A stretch of DNA of 64,000 nt from Clostridiales bacterium (GTDB taxonomy: Bacteria > Bacillota > Clostridia > Christensenellales > Aristaeellaceae), in the NCBI GenBank assembly GCA_015056365.1, contig SVGM01000014.1:18180-82179 (forward strand), written 5' to 3'. Of the stretch, positions 1-8,225 are shown piece after piece. The notes beneath the pieces were generated by a model, which ran no database searches, was not told the origin of the DNA, and saw only the letters and a program-made list of their open reading frames with translations. The translations under genes and the position numbers were made by a program. Numbering within the stretch: the stretch's first letter is position 1; every line of letters starts with the position of its first letter.

Positions 1-60
1 TGCGGGGTGCAGGGGCCTCAGGCCCCTGCCGGGTGTGGGCAGAGCCCACAAACCTTTACG
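1..60. repeat. GC-rich palindromic intergenic element
   Basis: Two perfect hairpins are packed together. One has 9-bp arms at 10-18 and 20-28 around a single base; the other pairs GTGGGC (35-40) with GCCCAC (44-49). The style (runs of G, a short spacer, runs of C) matches the hairpins at 12286-12306, 12450-12470, 12612-12632, 12641-12655 and 55024-55042, so this looks like one member of a dispersed intergenic family. No coding sequence is supported in 1-213. Confidence 0.5.
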
Positions 61-147
61 CCGCAGCGTTTTCCAGTAAGCACAGCGAGCACCGTAGGTG
101 CAAGATGTGCGACTTCTATCGGAAAGTATGGGTTTGTCGACAGTCTG

Positions 148-180
148 AGGCACAGCTGAAAAGCTGCGCCTTTTGCTTTT
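148..180 (+). terminator. Rho-independent terminator, plus strand
   Basis: A 10-bp stem with one mismatch (148-157 with 162-171) closes on a GAAA tetraloop and runs into TTTTGCTTTT. It points rightwards, so it would end a transcript entering from the left of the window. The minus-strand cca gene ends just beyond it at 214. Confidence 0.55.
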
Positions 181-213
181 AATCCTGCGGCTACCTGCTG
201 CATCCAACCTTCG

Positions 214-1542
214 TCAGGCCGTTGGCTCCGGCATGGAGGCCAGCAGCTTTTGCGCATGCGCCAGCAATGCTTCTCGCTGGTTGGGCAGACGGCTGTTCAC
301 TGCCTCCTGCCACAGGGCATTGAGCAGCGCGCCCATGCAGCGCGCAGGCTGACCGGCGGCATGAACCAGCGGCATCAGATCGTTGCCGTTGACCGCCAGC
401 TGGCGGAGGGACAGCGGGATCCCGGGCTGGGTGAGCCGCTGGCAGAGAGCTGTACCGTATGCGGCGGCGTCCGGCAGGCGCAGAGCGTTCAGGCCCCGGA
501 TGGCGGCGTCCAGCACAGGCAACCCGGCAAGGGCGGTCTCCTCGATGGTGGCAGTCTGTGCCTTGAGGGCGCTCATCAGGCGAATGACCGCGGCAGTCTG
601 GGCGGCGTCCCGATTGGAAAAGTGCAGAGTGAGCATCCGCTCTTCCACCTGCTGGGGCGCGTGGTTTGCGCAGAGTACTGCCATGCGAAGGGGCAAGGGC
701 GCAATGGCTTCCTCTGCGGCAGGAAGGGCAGACGCTGGGATGGACAAAAGGCAGGGGGCGGTATCCGGCTCGCAGGCAAGGCCGTCCATGACGTACGGCC
801 AGGCGCCGATGCGGCGGATGGTCGCAAGGCCGCTTTGGGTGGCGGGAGAGCGGCGGTTCAGCTGGGGATAGCGCAGGTCTGCCAGCAGCACCTTCTGCCA
901 CTCGTCTCGGAGGCGCTCCGGGGCGATATCCCCAAGCAACGGCGCATAGCGGGTCAGGCTGTCCATCAGGGCAGGGGTGGGCACAAGATCCATCTCCGCC
1001 TGAAACCGGGCGGCTCGCAGAATGCGCAGACCGTCATCCTTGAGCACCTGATCCGGGTCCAGGGTAACAGTGTGCAGGATGCCCTGCTGCATATGTGTAA
1101 GGCCGCCCGTGGGATCGATCACGTCCCCCAGACGGTCAGGGTAGACCCGGCGGTAGAGGGCGTTGACGCTGAAATCCCGGCGCAGGCAGTCCACGGAGAT
1201 CTGGGTGGTGAACCGCACCGCCTCCGGCTTGTGGCCGCAGCGGTAGCTGTCCTCCCGGAAGGTGGTGTACTCCGCCATGTGACGCTGGCCGTTATCGTCG
1301 GTAATGTGCAGCTCCACTGTGCCGAAATGGGCGGCTCTCAGGTGGGCGCGTACAGGGGTGCCTTCGCATAGGGCGCACACCTGCTCCGGCAGCGCCGGGC
1401 CGCATATGTCTACGTCGCTGATGGGCAGTCCCATCAGGGGATTGCGCACCGCGCCGCCCACGATGTACAGCGGCATTTCGGCCGCTTCAAAAACGCGCGC
1501 CATGGCACGGAGCCATGGCGCTTGCATCAGAGCGTCTTTCAT
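214..1542 (-). CDS. cca: CCA tRNA nucleotidyltransferase
   Basis: Adds or repairs the 3' CCA end of tRNAs in the cytoplasm using CTP and ATP (family knowledge for class II nucleotidyltransferases). The 442-residue product shows the class II head: the GG motif at residues 29-30 (IVGGAVRN) followed by the metal-binding DVD at 43-45, then RRDFSVNAL, and a helical RNA-binding region. It could instead be annotated poly(A) polymerase, which shares this head; a Gram-positive with one such gene usually uses it for CCA addition. The ATG overlaps the stop of the upstream pepF gene by four bases (ATGA), so the two are translationally coupled. Confidence 0.85.
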   Translation of the reverse strand: MKDALMQAPWLRAMARVFEAAEMPLYIVGGAVRNPLMGLPISDVDICGPALPEQVCALCEGTPVRAHLRAAHFGTVELHITDDNGQRHMAEYTTFREDSYRCGHKPEAVRFTTQISVDCLRRDFSVNALYRRVYPDRLGDVIDPTGGLTHMQQGILHTVTLDPDQVLKDDGLRILRAARFQAEMDLVPTPALMDSLTRYAPLLGDIAPERLRDEWQKVLLADLRYPQLNRRSPATQSGLATIRRIGAWPYVMDGLACEPDTAPCLLSIPASALPAAEEAIAPLPLRMAVLCANHAPQQVEERMLTLHFSNRDAAQTAAVIRLMSALKAQTATIEETALAGLPVLDAAIRGLNALRLPDAAAYGTALCQRLTQPGIPLSLRQLAVNGNDLMPLVHAAGQPARCMGALLNALWQEAVNSRLPNQREALLAHAQKLLASMPEPTA

Positions 1543-3293
1543 GCTTTTTCACACAGGGCGACGAACTCGTCCACCTCGCCGCGGACCACGTCCAGCGCGC
1601 TGCGCCAGTAGTCGGCGCTGCGCACGTCAATGCCCAGGTCGGCGGCAACATCGGCGATGGTGCCGCTGCCGCAGGAGGCCAGCATGGCGTCATACTTGGG
1701 CAGGAAGGACGCGCCCTCCTGCTGATAGCGGGCGAACACGCCCAGACCGAACAACAGGCCGAAGGCGTAGGGGAAGTTGTAGAAATGCAGGCCGGTGCTG
1801 TAATAGTGACTCTTGTTGACCCACATGGAGGGATGGCGCAGCTCCTTGTCCAGACCATCGCCATAGGCCTGCTCCTGAGCGTCCAGCATCATCTGGTTCA
1901 GCTCCTGGGCGCTGGGGATATGGGTCTTGCGGGCTTCGAAAACCGCGCTTTCAAACAGGAAGCGGCTGTAAATGTCCACCACCGTCTGGGTGGCTTCCAT
2001 CAGGCTGTTCTCCAGCAGCACAAAGCGGGTCTTGTCGTCGGCGGTTTCGCGCACGGTGTGGCTCAGCAGCGTCTCGTTGAAGATGGAGGCGGTCTCCGCC
2101 AGCTGCATGGGAATGTCCGTCATCAGCACGGGTACCCGCTCCAGGCAGCGGTCATGCCAGCCGTGGCCCAGCTCATGGGCCAGGGTGCTTACGTCGGAGA
2201 AACTGCCCACAAAGTTGGTCAGTACGCGGCACATTTTTTTCTGATGATAACCGGCACAGAACGCGCCGCCGGCCTTGCCCTCCCGGGGCAGGAAATCGAT
2301 CCAGCGGTTGTCAAAGGCATGGGCCATGAATTCACCCATTTCGGGATGCACTTTGCCAAAGGTGTTCACCAGCAGTTCCCGGGCTTCCTCCACGGTGTAG
2401 CGCAGGCTGGCTTCGCCCACAGGGGCAAACAGGTCATAGAAGGGTAGGCCGTCCTGATGGCCCAGCAGCTTACCCTTGGCGCGCAGATAACGGCGGAAAT
2501 CCGGCAGCGCTTCCCGAATGGCGGTGAACATGGCGTCCAGGGTCTCCCGGTCCATGCGGCTCTCGGCCAGCTGCTGGCTGAGGATATCGGGATAATTCCG
2601 GGCCTCGCACAGGGTCATGGCCTGGCCTTTGATGCCGCTGAGGCAGAAGGCCATGGGTGTTTCCACCTTGGCATAGGAGGCCAGCTCAGCTTCGTAGGCG
2701 GATTTGCGCACCGCCAGGTCGGGATCGTATGCCATGCCGCGCACAGCGGGAAGGGGCAGACTCTTGCCGTCCAGCTCCACGGTATGGCTGCCCATCAGGC
2801 GGTCGCGCAGCTTGGAGAAAGCCTCGCCGCCGTCCAGAGACATACGCAACATCCACTTTTCAAGGTCGGCAGGCAGCAGGTGCTCCGCTTTTTCCTTGAA
2901 CTCGCGGAGCATAAAGGCGTGCTCCTTGAGCAGATCGCTCTGGGCGATGCATTCTTCCAGGTTGTCCATGCTGCCGATATAGCGGGCAGTGGCGCTCTGG
3001 CACAGCTCTACGTCCACCAGCATATTGCTCAGCTTGTCCTGATAGCGCTGGGCGTCGGTGTTGTTGCAGTCGGTGGCAAGGGTCAGCTCAGTAAAGCCGT
3101 AGGTGTTGCTGAGCAGATTGCTCATGTCACTGGAGGCGTTCACCAGCATTTCCAGCTTCTGCACGTCGGTGCCGTCAAAAGCAGCCAGTTTCTCCGTGCA
3201 TTTGCACAGCTCAGCGATCCGGGCAAGGTCCCCCTCCAGCTGGGGGTCGTCAAAACCGTTGTAAAAGACGGAAAGATCCCAGGTCATGTTCAT
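1539..3293 (-). CDS. pepF: M3 family oligoendopeptidase
   Basis: Cytosolic zinc metallopeptidase that cuts short peptides. The 584-residue protein has the HELGH zinc motif at 373-377 in its C-terminal third and no signal peptide, and its length is typical of PepF (about 600). It lies between a GntR regulator (45 bp upstream) and cca, whose start overlaps its stop, so all three are likely one transcript. The start is an ATG with a GAAAGGA sequence about 12 bases upstream; an ATG two codons later is also possible. Confidence 0.9.
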   Translation of the reverse strand: MNMTWDLSVFYNGFDDPQLEGDLARIAELCKCTEKLAAFDGTDVQKLEMLVNASSDMSNLLSNTYGFTELTLATDCNNTDAQRYQDKLSNMLVDVELCQSATARYIGSMDNLEECIAQSDLLKEHAFMLREFKEKAEHLLPADLEKWMLRMSLDGGEAFSKLRDRLMGSHTVELDGKSLPLPAVRGMAYDPDLAVRKSAYEAELASYAKVETPMAFCLSGIKGQAMTLCEARNYPDILSQQLAESRMDRETLDAMFTAIREALPDFRRYLRAKGKLLGHQDGLPFYDLFAPVGEASLRYTVEEARELLVNTFGKVHPEMGEFMAHAFDNRWIDFLPREGKAGGAFCAGYHQKKMCRVLTNFVGSFSDVSTLAHELGHGWHDRCLERVPVLMTDIPMQLAETASIFNETLLSHTVRETADDKTRFVLLENSLMEATQTVVDIYSRFLFESAVFEARKTHIPSAQELNQMMLDAQEQAYGDGLDKELRHPSMWVNKSHYYSTGLHFYNFPYAFGLLFGLGVFARYQQEGASFLPKYDAMLASCGSGTIADVAADLGIDVRSADYWRSALDVVRGEVDEFVALCEKA

Positions 3294-3338
3294 AGCGGAT
3301 CCGTTCCTTTCATGATTTGATGAGAGATTACGCAGAGA

Positions 3339-4028
3339 TTAGCCGTTCTGCGCCAGCTTACTTTCCTTCAGCGCCAGCAGGCAGGTCTCCTTGCTGCGCT
3401 CGATGTGCTTCTTCATCAGGGCAGTAAAACCTTCCAGATCCTTTTGCTCCACCAGGTCCACCAGCTGATGATGCTCCTGATGAGCGGACTGGCGGCGGTT
3501 TTCCTTGGCGATGGCGATGGCGGAGAAGCGGCGGATGTATTCATCCTGACTTTCGATCACCCGCAGGATACGGCGCTGGCCGGAGATGGAGGTCAGACGG
3601 GTATGGAATGCACGGGCCAGGGGAGAGAGGTGCTCAATGTCGCCGTTCTTTTCGTACTCATCCATCTGGCTGAGCAGGTCGCGCAGCTCGGCGATATCCT
3701 CAGGCGTGGCATTCTCAACGATGTTGGGCAGGGTGAGCAGCTCCAGAGAGTTGCGGATGGTGTAGATCTCGTTCACGTCCGCAATGGTGAAAGCCCGCAC
3801 CACCACGCCGCGGCGCATCACATATTCCACCAGACCGTCCCGCTCCAGCTTGCGCAGGGCTTCACGCAGGGGTGTGCGGCTGATGTGCATACGGTCGGCG
3901 TAGTCGGTTTCTACAATACGTGCGCCAGCAGGAATCTCTCCTGTAATAATGGCGCGTTTCAGCGTTTCATAAGCGATCTCGCGGATCGGTTTGCTTTCGG
4001 CTGAAGGCGGCAGGGTCATGGTATTCAT
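3339..4028 (-). CDS. GntR family regulator, FadR/FCD type
   Basis: DNA-binding regulator that usually responds to a small organic acid. The 229-residue protein has an N-terminal winged helix (residues ~14-80, with ADRMHISRTPLREALRKLE as recognition region) and an all-helical FCD ligand domain (~90-220) with the spaced Asp/His residues typical of metal-dependent FCD domains. The ATG lies 8 bases after AAAGGAG. A palindrome typical of this family overlaps its own transcription start (4059-4070), so autorepression is likely. Its ligand cannot be read from the neighbours, which are housekeeping genes. Confidence 0.85.
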   Translation of the reverse strand: MNTMTLPPSAESKPIREIAYETLKRAIITGEIPAGARIVETDYADRMHISRTPLREALRKLERDGLVEYVMRRGVVVRAFTIADVNEIYTIRNSLELLTLPNIVENATPEDIAELRDLLSQMDEYEKNGDIEHLSPLARAFHTRLTSISGQRRILRVIESQDEYIRRFSAIAIAKENRRQSAHQEHHQLVDLVEQKDLEGFTALMKKHIERSKETCLLALKESKLAQNG

Positions 4029-4058
4029 CTGCTGGTCTCCTTTGTATTTGTTTTGTAT

Positions 4059-4102
4059 TTTGTATACAAAGGTATCCTAACAAAGGACAAAAGACTTGTC
4101 AA
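4059..4102 (-). promoter_or_regulatory. Promoter and operator of the GntR gene
   Basis: On the minus strand, TTGACA (4097-4102) and TAGGAT (4074-4079) are 17 bases apart. Just downstream is the perfect 12-bp palindrome TTTGTATACAAA (4059-4070), which resembles known GntR/FCD operators built on a GTATAC core. Binding there would block initiation. Confidence 0.65.
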
Positions 4103-4153
4103 CCCCCTTATTTTCTGGCAGTTGAAGCTCGCAGGCGCAAGAGCGAACAAACA

Positions 4154-4203
4154 AAAGAAAAACACCGGCTGCCAGTTTTTTGAAAACATCATGGCAGTCG
4201 GTG
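4154..4203 (-). terminator. Terminator after dnaE
   Basis: On the minus strand a 12-bp stem with one mismatch (4192-4203 with 4163-4174) is followed by TTTTTCTTTTG. It begins 20 bases past the dnaE stop codon. Confidence 0.75.
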
Positions 4204-4222
4204 TGAAAGATCGAAATCGGGA

Positions 4223-7200
4223 TCAGCGGAGTACCACGCCCTCCGCGCCAAACAGGTCGCGGCAGGCCTCCAGCATCTGTGCACCGCCGTCGCACCAGCT
4301 GTCCCGGCTGAGCAGCAGGGCGATTCCCTCATCCTTGAGCTTGACATAGACGGGAACCTGCCCTGCGTAGGCCGTACACAGGCGCTTCACCGTATCCATG
4401 TGGCTGCGGGAGGGAAGCAGCAGATACAGCCGCTGGGGCGCCTCCTTGGCAAGCTGGGCGTCGGTCTTTTTGGTAGCGTCGGCTTCGTGCTGGGGTGCGG
4501 AAGGCTGCGCAGCAGAGGGTTTTGCGGCTGCCTGGGTGGCAGTGGCAGCGCTGTCGCGCTGGGGCTGGACAGCAGCTGCGGGCTCCCTGGGCGGCTTTGT
4601 TTCAGTGCGCTGACGGCTGCTCCGCATCGGGACGTCAAATGCACGCGGGGTCTTCACCCGGATTCCTTTGGACACGTTCTCCTCGTTGAGCAGCAGCACG
4701 GAATCCACCAGCAGCTTGGGTTCCTCCTCCTCGCGAAGGCTCAGCTTGCCTTCCAGGATTACCAGCATATCCACCGCAAGCATGTTGACGTAGCGCTCAT
4801 ATACCTTGGGGAAGACCAGTCCTTCCAGCTGACCGGTCAGGTCTTCCAGGGTCAGGAAGCCCATCATGGAACCCTTTTTGGTGATCTTACCCCGGCAAGC
4901 GGTGAGAATGCCTGCCATCACCACGGGCAGACCATCGTTCTCGTGGGCGGCTTCTTCGTTTTCCGCCATGTCCATCACTTGGGAAACGGTGGTGAAACCG
5001 CTGCTGAGCAAATGGGCCACCTCGTCCAGGGGATGTCCGGTGATGTATACGCCAGTCATGTCCTTTTCCATGCTCAACAGGGCGCGGCGGGGGTGCTCTT
5101 CCAGGTCGGGGATATGGTAGGACGCCTTGGTGGGCGTATCGCCGCCCATGGCCAGGTCGAAGAAGGAAACCTGCCCGGCTACGTTCTGGCGGCGGCGCTG
5201 TGCACTGTCATCCATCAGTCCTTCATAGACAAACATCATCTGGGCGCGGTTGTGGCCCAGTCCGTCGAAGGCGCCTGCTTTGATCAGGCTTTCCACCATT
5301 CGTTTGTTCATCTGGTCGCTGCCGGTGCGCTCGATGAAGTCCACCATGTCGGCAAAGGGACCTTTGCGGCGTTCTTTTTCGATCAGGGTCACTGCGCCGT
5401 GGCCCACGCCCTTGATGCCGCCCATGCCGAAGCGGATGCCCGGCTTGCCCTGCGCATCCTTGTCCACGCTAAATTTCCAGCCGGAGTGGTTGACGCTGGG
5501 GGGCAGCATGGGGATGCCGTTCTGGCGGCAGTACTGGATATACCCTGCCACCTTGGGCATGTTGTCCATGACGCTGTTCATCATGGCGGCCATAAAGGGC
5601 ACAGGATAGTGCAGCTTCAGCCATGCGGTCTGCACAGCCACCACGGCATAGGCGGCGGCGTGGCTTTTGTTGAAGGCATAGGAAGCAAAGGCGCTCATTT
5701 CGTCATAGATCTGCCCGGCGGCCTCCCGGCTCACGCCCCGGCGGACGCAGCCTTCGATGATTACGTTGCCGTCCTCATCCGTCATGCCGTCGATGAAGTA
5801 CTCCCGCTCCTTGGCCATCACGTCTTTTTTCTTTTTCGCCATGGCGCGGCGCATCAGGTCGCTGCGGCCCAGGCTGTAGCCGGCCAGGTCGCGCACGATC
5901 TGCATCACCTGCTCCTGATACACCATGCAGCCGTAGGTGACGTCCAGAATGGGGGCCAGCTGGGGGGTGATGTACTTCACGGTAGCAGGATCCTGCTTGC
6001 CGGCGATGTATCGGGGGATGGAGTCCATGGGACCCGGACGGTAGAGGGAGATGGCGGCGATCACGTCCTCAAAGCAGGCGGGCTTCATGTTCTGCAAAAA
6101 CAGCCGCATGCCGCCGGATTCCAGCTGGAACACGCCGTCGGTATCGCCCCGGGAGATCATTCGGTACACGCCGTCATCGTCCAGCGGGATATCCTCGGGC
6201 TTCAAATGGAGGCCGTCCTGCGCCAGCATGTCCAGCGTATCCCGGATCACGGTGAGGGTACGAAGGCCCAGAAAGTCCATTTTCAACAGCCCCAGCCGCT
6301 CCAGCGTACCCATGGGGTACTGGGTGGTGACCACCTCGTCGTTGAGCTGCAGGGGGACATATTCTGTTACAGGCTGCGCAGTGATCAGCACGCCGGCAGC
6401 ATGGGTGCTGGCGTGGCGGGGCATGCCTTCCAGGGTTTTGGACATGTCGTAGAGCCGCTGCACCTGCGGATCCTCCCGCAGCATTTCCTTCAGCTGGGGA
6501 CTTACCTCCAGCGCACGGGACAGGGTCATATCCAGCGCAAAGGGGATCGCCTTGGCCACTTGATCCACCGAGGCGTAGCTCATGCCCAGCACACGGCCTA
6601 CGTCCCGGATCACGGCCTTGGCTTTCATGGTGCCGAAGGTGATGATCTGACTCACGTGATCCTGCCCGTATTTTCGGGCCACGTAATCAATGACCTCCTG
6701 GCGGCGTTCGTAGCAGAAGTCGATGTCCAAATCAGGCATGGACATGCGCTCCGGGTTCAGGAAGCGCTCAAAGAGCAGGTTGTATTTCAGCGGATCCAGC
6801 ATGGTGATGCTGAGGGTATAGGCCACGATGCTGCCTGCGCCGCTGCCGCGCCCGGGCCCCACCATGATGCCGTTTTGCTTGGCATAGCAGATGAAATCCC
6901 ATACGATGAGGAAGTAATCCACATAGCCCATCCGGGCGATCATGCTTAGCTCGTAGGCGAGCCGCTGCCGGGGTTCGCTGTCCGGATTATCCGCCTCACC
7001 GGGGTACAGGCGACGAAGACCGTCCATGCAAAGCCGGGTGAGCATTTCCTCGGCGGTCTCGCCGGTGTCGATGGGGTAATGGGGCAGGTGCAGGGTGTCA
7101 AAGTCGAAGGTGACATTGCAGCGCGCGGCAATCTCGCCGCTCTGATGTACTGCCTCGGGGCAGTCGGCAAAGACGCGCAGCATCTCTTCTTCACTTTTGA

Positions 7201-7924
7201 CGTACAGCTCCTCGGTTTCCATGCGCATCCGGGTCTCATCCTGGAGGGTCTTGCCCGTCTGGATGCACATGAGCACCTCCTGAGCAGGGGCGTCCTCTCG
7301 GTAGAGGTAGTGGCAGTCATTGGTGGCGACCAGCGGAATGCCGGTCTCCCGGCTGAGCTGCTTGAGCATGGGCAGCACCCGACGTTCGTCCGTAATGCCG
7401 TGATCCATGATCTCGATATAGTAGTGATCCTTGCCAAAAAGCTCCTGCATGGACAGGGCGTGAGCCTTGGCGTCCTCATAGCGGCCGGAAAGGAGCAGCT
7501 TGGGCAGATCGCCACTGAGGCAGGCGGAGAGGCAGATGAGCCCCTCGCTGTGCTCCCTGAGCAGCTTGTAGTCTATGCGGGGCTTGTAATAGAACCCTTG
7601 GGTAAAGCCGGCGCTCACCAGTTTGATCAGGTTCTGATAGCCGGTGTTGTTTTCGCACAGCAGGATCAAATGGCTGTACTCTCTGGCCGCACCGTGCTTG
7701 TCAAAACGATCCGGGCAGACGTACACCTCGCAGCCGATCACCGGCGTGATGCCTTCGCTTCGGCAGGCATTGTAAAATTCCACCGCGCCGTACATGACGC
7801 CGTGGTCCGTGATGGCGGCATGGGTAAAGCCCAGCTCATTAAGGCGCTTCACCAGCGGTTGAATGCGGTTGGCGCCGTCCAGCAGGCTGTATTCGGTATG
7901 CAGATGCAGGTGGGCAAAGGACAT
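4223..7924 (-). CDS. dnaE: DNA polymerase III subunit alpha
   Basis: Replicative DNA polymerase of the C family. The 1233-residue protein begins with a PHP domain carrying the HLHTEYS metal motif (residues ~6-14). The palm has the two catalytic aspartates in PDLDIDF at D398 and D400, close to E. coli D401/D403. Fingers, a helix-hairpin-helix region and an OB fold (~1000-1080) follow. A low-complexity Ala/Pro/Gln linker (~1100-1150) then leads to a short C-terminal domain. There is no exonuclease insertion, so this is DnaE rather than PolC. The ATG lies 7 bases after AAGGAG. Confidence 0.95.
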   Translation of the reverse strand: MSFAHLHLHTEYSLLDGANRIQPLVKRLNELGFTHAAITDHGVMYGAVEFYNACRSEGITPVIGCEVYVCPDRFDKHGAAREYSHLILLCENNTGYQNLIKLVSAGFTQGFYYKPRIDYKLLREHSEGLICLSACLSGDLPKLLLSGRYEDAKAHALSMQELFGKDHYYIEIMDHGITDERRVLPMLKQLSRETGIPLVATNDCHYLYREDAPAQEVLMCIQTGKTLQDETRMRMETEELYVKSEEEMLRVFADCPEAVHQSGEIAARCNVTFDFDTLHLPHYPIDTGETAEEMLTRLCMDGLRRLYPGEADNPDSEPRQRLAYELSMIARMGYVDYFLIVWDFICYAKQNGIMVGPGRGSGAGSIVAYTLSITMLDPLKYNLLFERFLNPERMSMPDLDIDFCYERRQEVIDYVARKYGQDHVSQIITFGTMKAKAVIRDVGRVLGMSYASVDQVAKAIPFALDMTLSRALEVSPQLKEMLREDPQVQRLYDMSKTLEGMPRHASTHAAGVLITAQPVTEYVPLQLNDEVVTTQYPMGTLERLGLLKMDFLGLRTLTVIRDTLDMLAQDGLHLKPEDIPLDDDGVYRMISRGDTDGVFQLESGGMRLFLQNMKPACFEDVIAAISLYRPGPMDSIPRYIAGKQDPATVKYITPQLAPILDVTYGCMVYQEQVMQIVRDLAGYSLGRSDLMRRAMAKKKKDVMAKEREYFIDGMTDEDGNVIIEGCVRRGVSREAAGQIYDEMSAFASYAFNKSHAAAYAVVAVQTAWLKLHYPVPFMAAMMNSVMDNMPKVAGYIQYCRQNGIPMLPPSVNHSGWKFSVDKDAQGKPGIRFGMGGIKGVGHGAVTLIEKERRKGPFADMVDFIERTGSDQMNKRMVESLIKAGAFDGLGHNRAQMMFVYEGLMDDSAQRRRQNVAGQVSFFDLAMGGDTPTKASYHIPDLEEHPRRALLSMEKDMTGVYITGHPLDEVAHLLSSGFTTVSQVMDMAENEEAAHENDGLPVVMAGILTACRGKITKKGSMMGFLTLEDLTGQLEGLVFPKVYERYVNMLAVDMLVILEGKLSLREEEEPKLLVDSVLLLNEENVSKGIRVKTPRAFDVPMRSSRQRTETKPPREPAAAVQPQRDSAATATQAAAKPSAAQPSAPQHEADATKKTDAQLAKEAPQRLYLLLPSRSHMDTVKRLCTAYAGQVPVYVKLKDEGIALLLSRDSWCDGGAQMLEACRDLFGAEGVVLR

Positions 7925-7971
7925 GGCGTAACTCCTTATCAGACGTTGAAATCAACGGAGGGAATACGTTT

Positions 7972-8000
7972 ATTATAGCAGGTTTGTGCGGCGGTTGCCA
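7972..8000 (-). promoter_or_regulatory. Probable dnaE promoter
   Basis: On the minus strand, TGGCAA (7995-8000) and TATAAT (7972-7977) are 17 bases apart, placing the transcription start about 40 bases before the dnaE ATG. Confidence 0.55.
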
Positions 8001-8104
8001 TAGAGCCCAGCAGAAAAGGAAACAAATGCGGTGATTACCAGTTTCGTCCGTTAAGTAAAGGATTTTCGTAATGGTTTTCGCAAGAAATTATCTGTGAAAA
8101 CGGA

Positions 8105-8133
8105 TTGCAAGCGGCCCGTAACTGTGATACAAT
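8105..8133 (+). promoter_or_regulatory. Promoter of the GH94 gene
   Basis: TTGCAA (8105-8110) and TACAAT (8128-8133) with a 17-base spacer. The transcript would start near 8140, just before two palindromic operators. Confidence 0.65.
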
Positions 8134-8149
8134 GCCACCATCAAAGCAA

Positions 8150-8194
8150 CTAACGTTCAAAACGTTAGTGCACAAGGGAATCGAAAACGTTTTC
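8150..8194 (+). promoter_or_regulatory. Two LacI-type operators
   Basis: Site 1 (8150-8168) is an exact inverted repeat, CTAACGTT and AACGTTAG around CAA. Site 2 (8183-8194) is the exact palindrome GAAAACGTTTTC. Both centre on ACGT and resemble operators of LacI/GalR repressors; site 2 also resembles a catabolite-response element. They lie downstream of the promoter and upstream of the ribosome-binding site. No LacI gene is in the window, so the repressor must be encoded elsewhere. Confidence 0.65.
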
Positions 8195-8225
8195 TGCAAT
8201 GGACAAAAGCGAGGAGGAAACCATA

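Noticed and set aside
4400..6949. Long plus-strand open frame across dnaE
   Set aside because: It is antisense to the conserved polymerase gene, with His/Gln/Gly-rich translation typical of a shadow frame.
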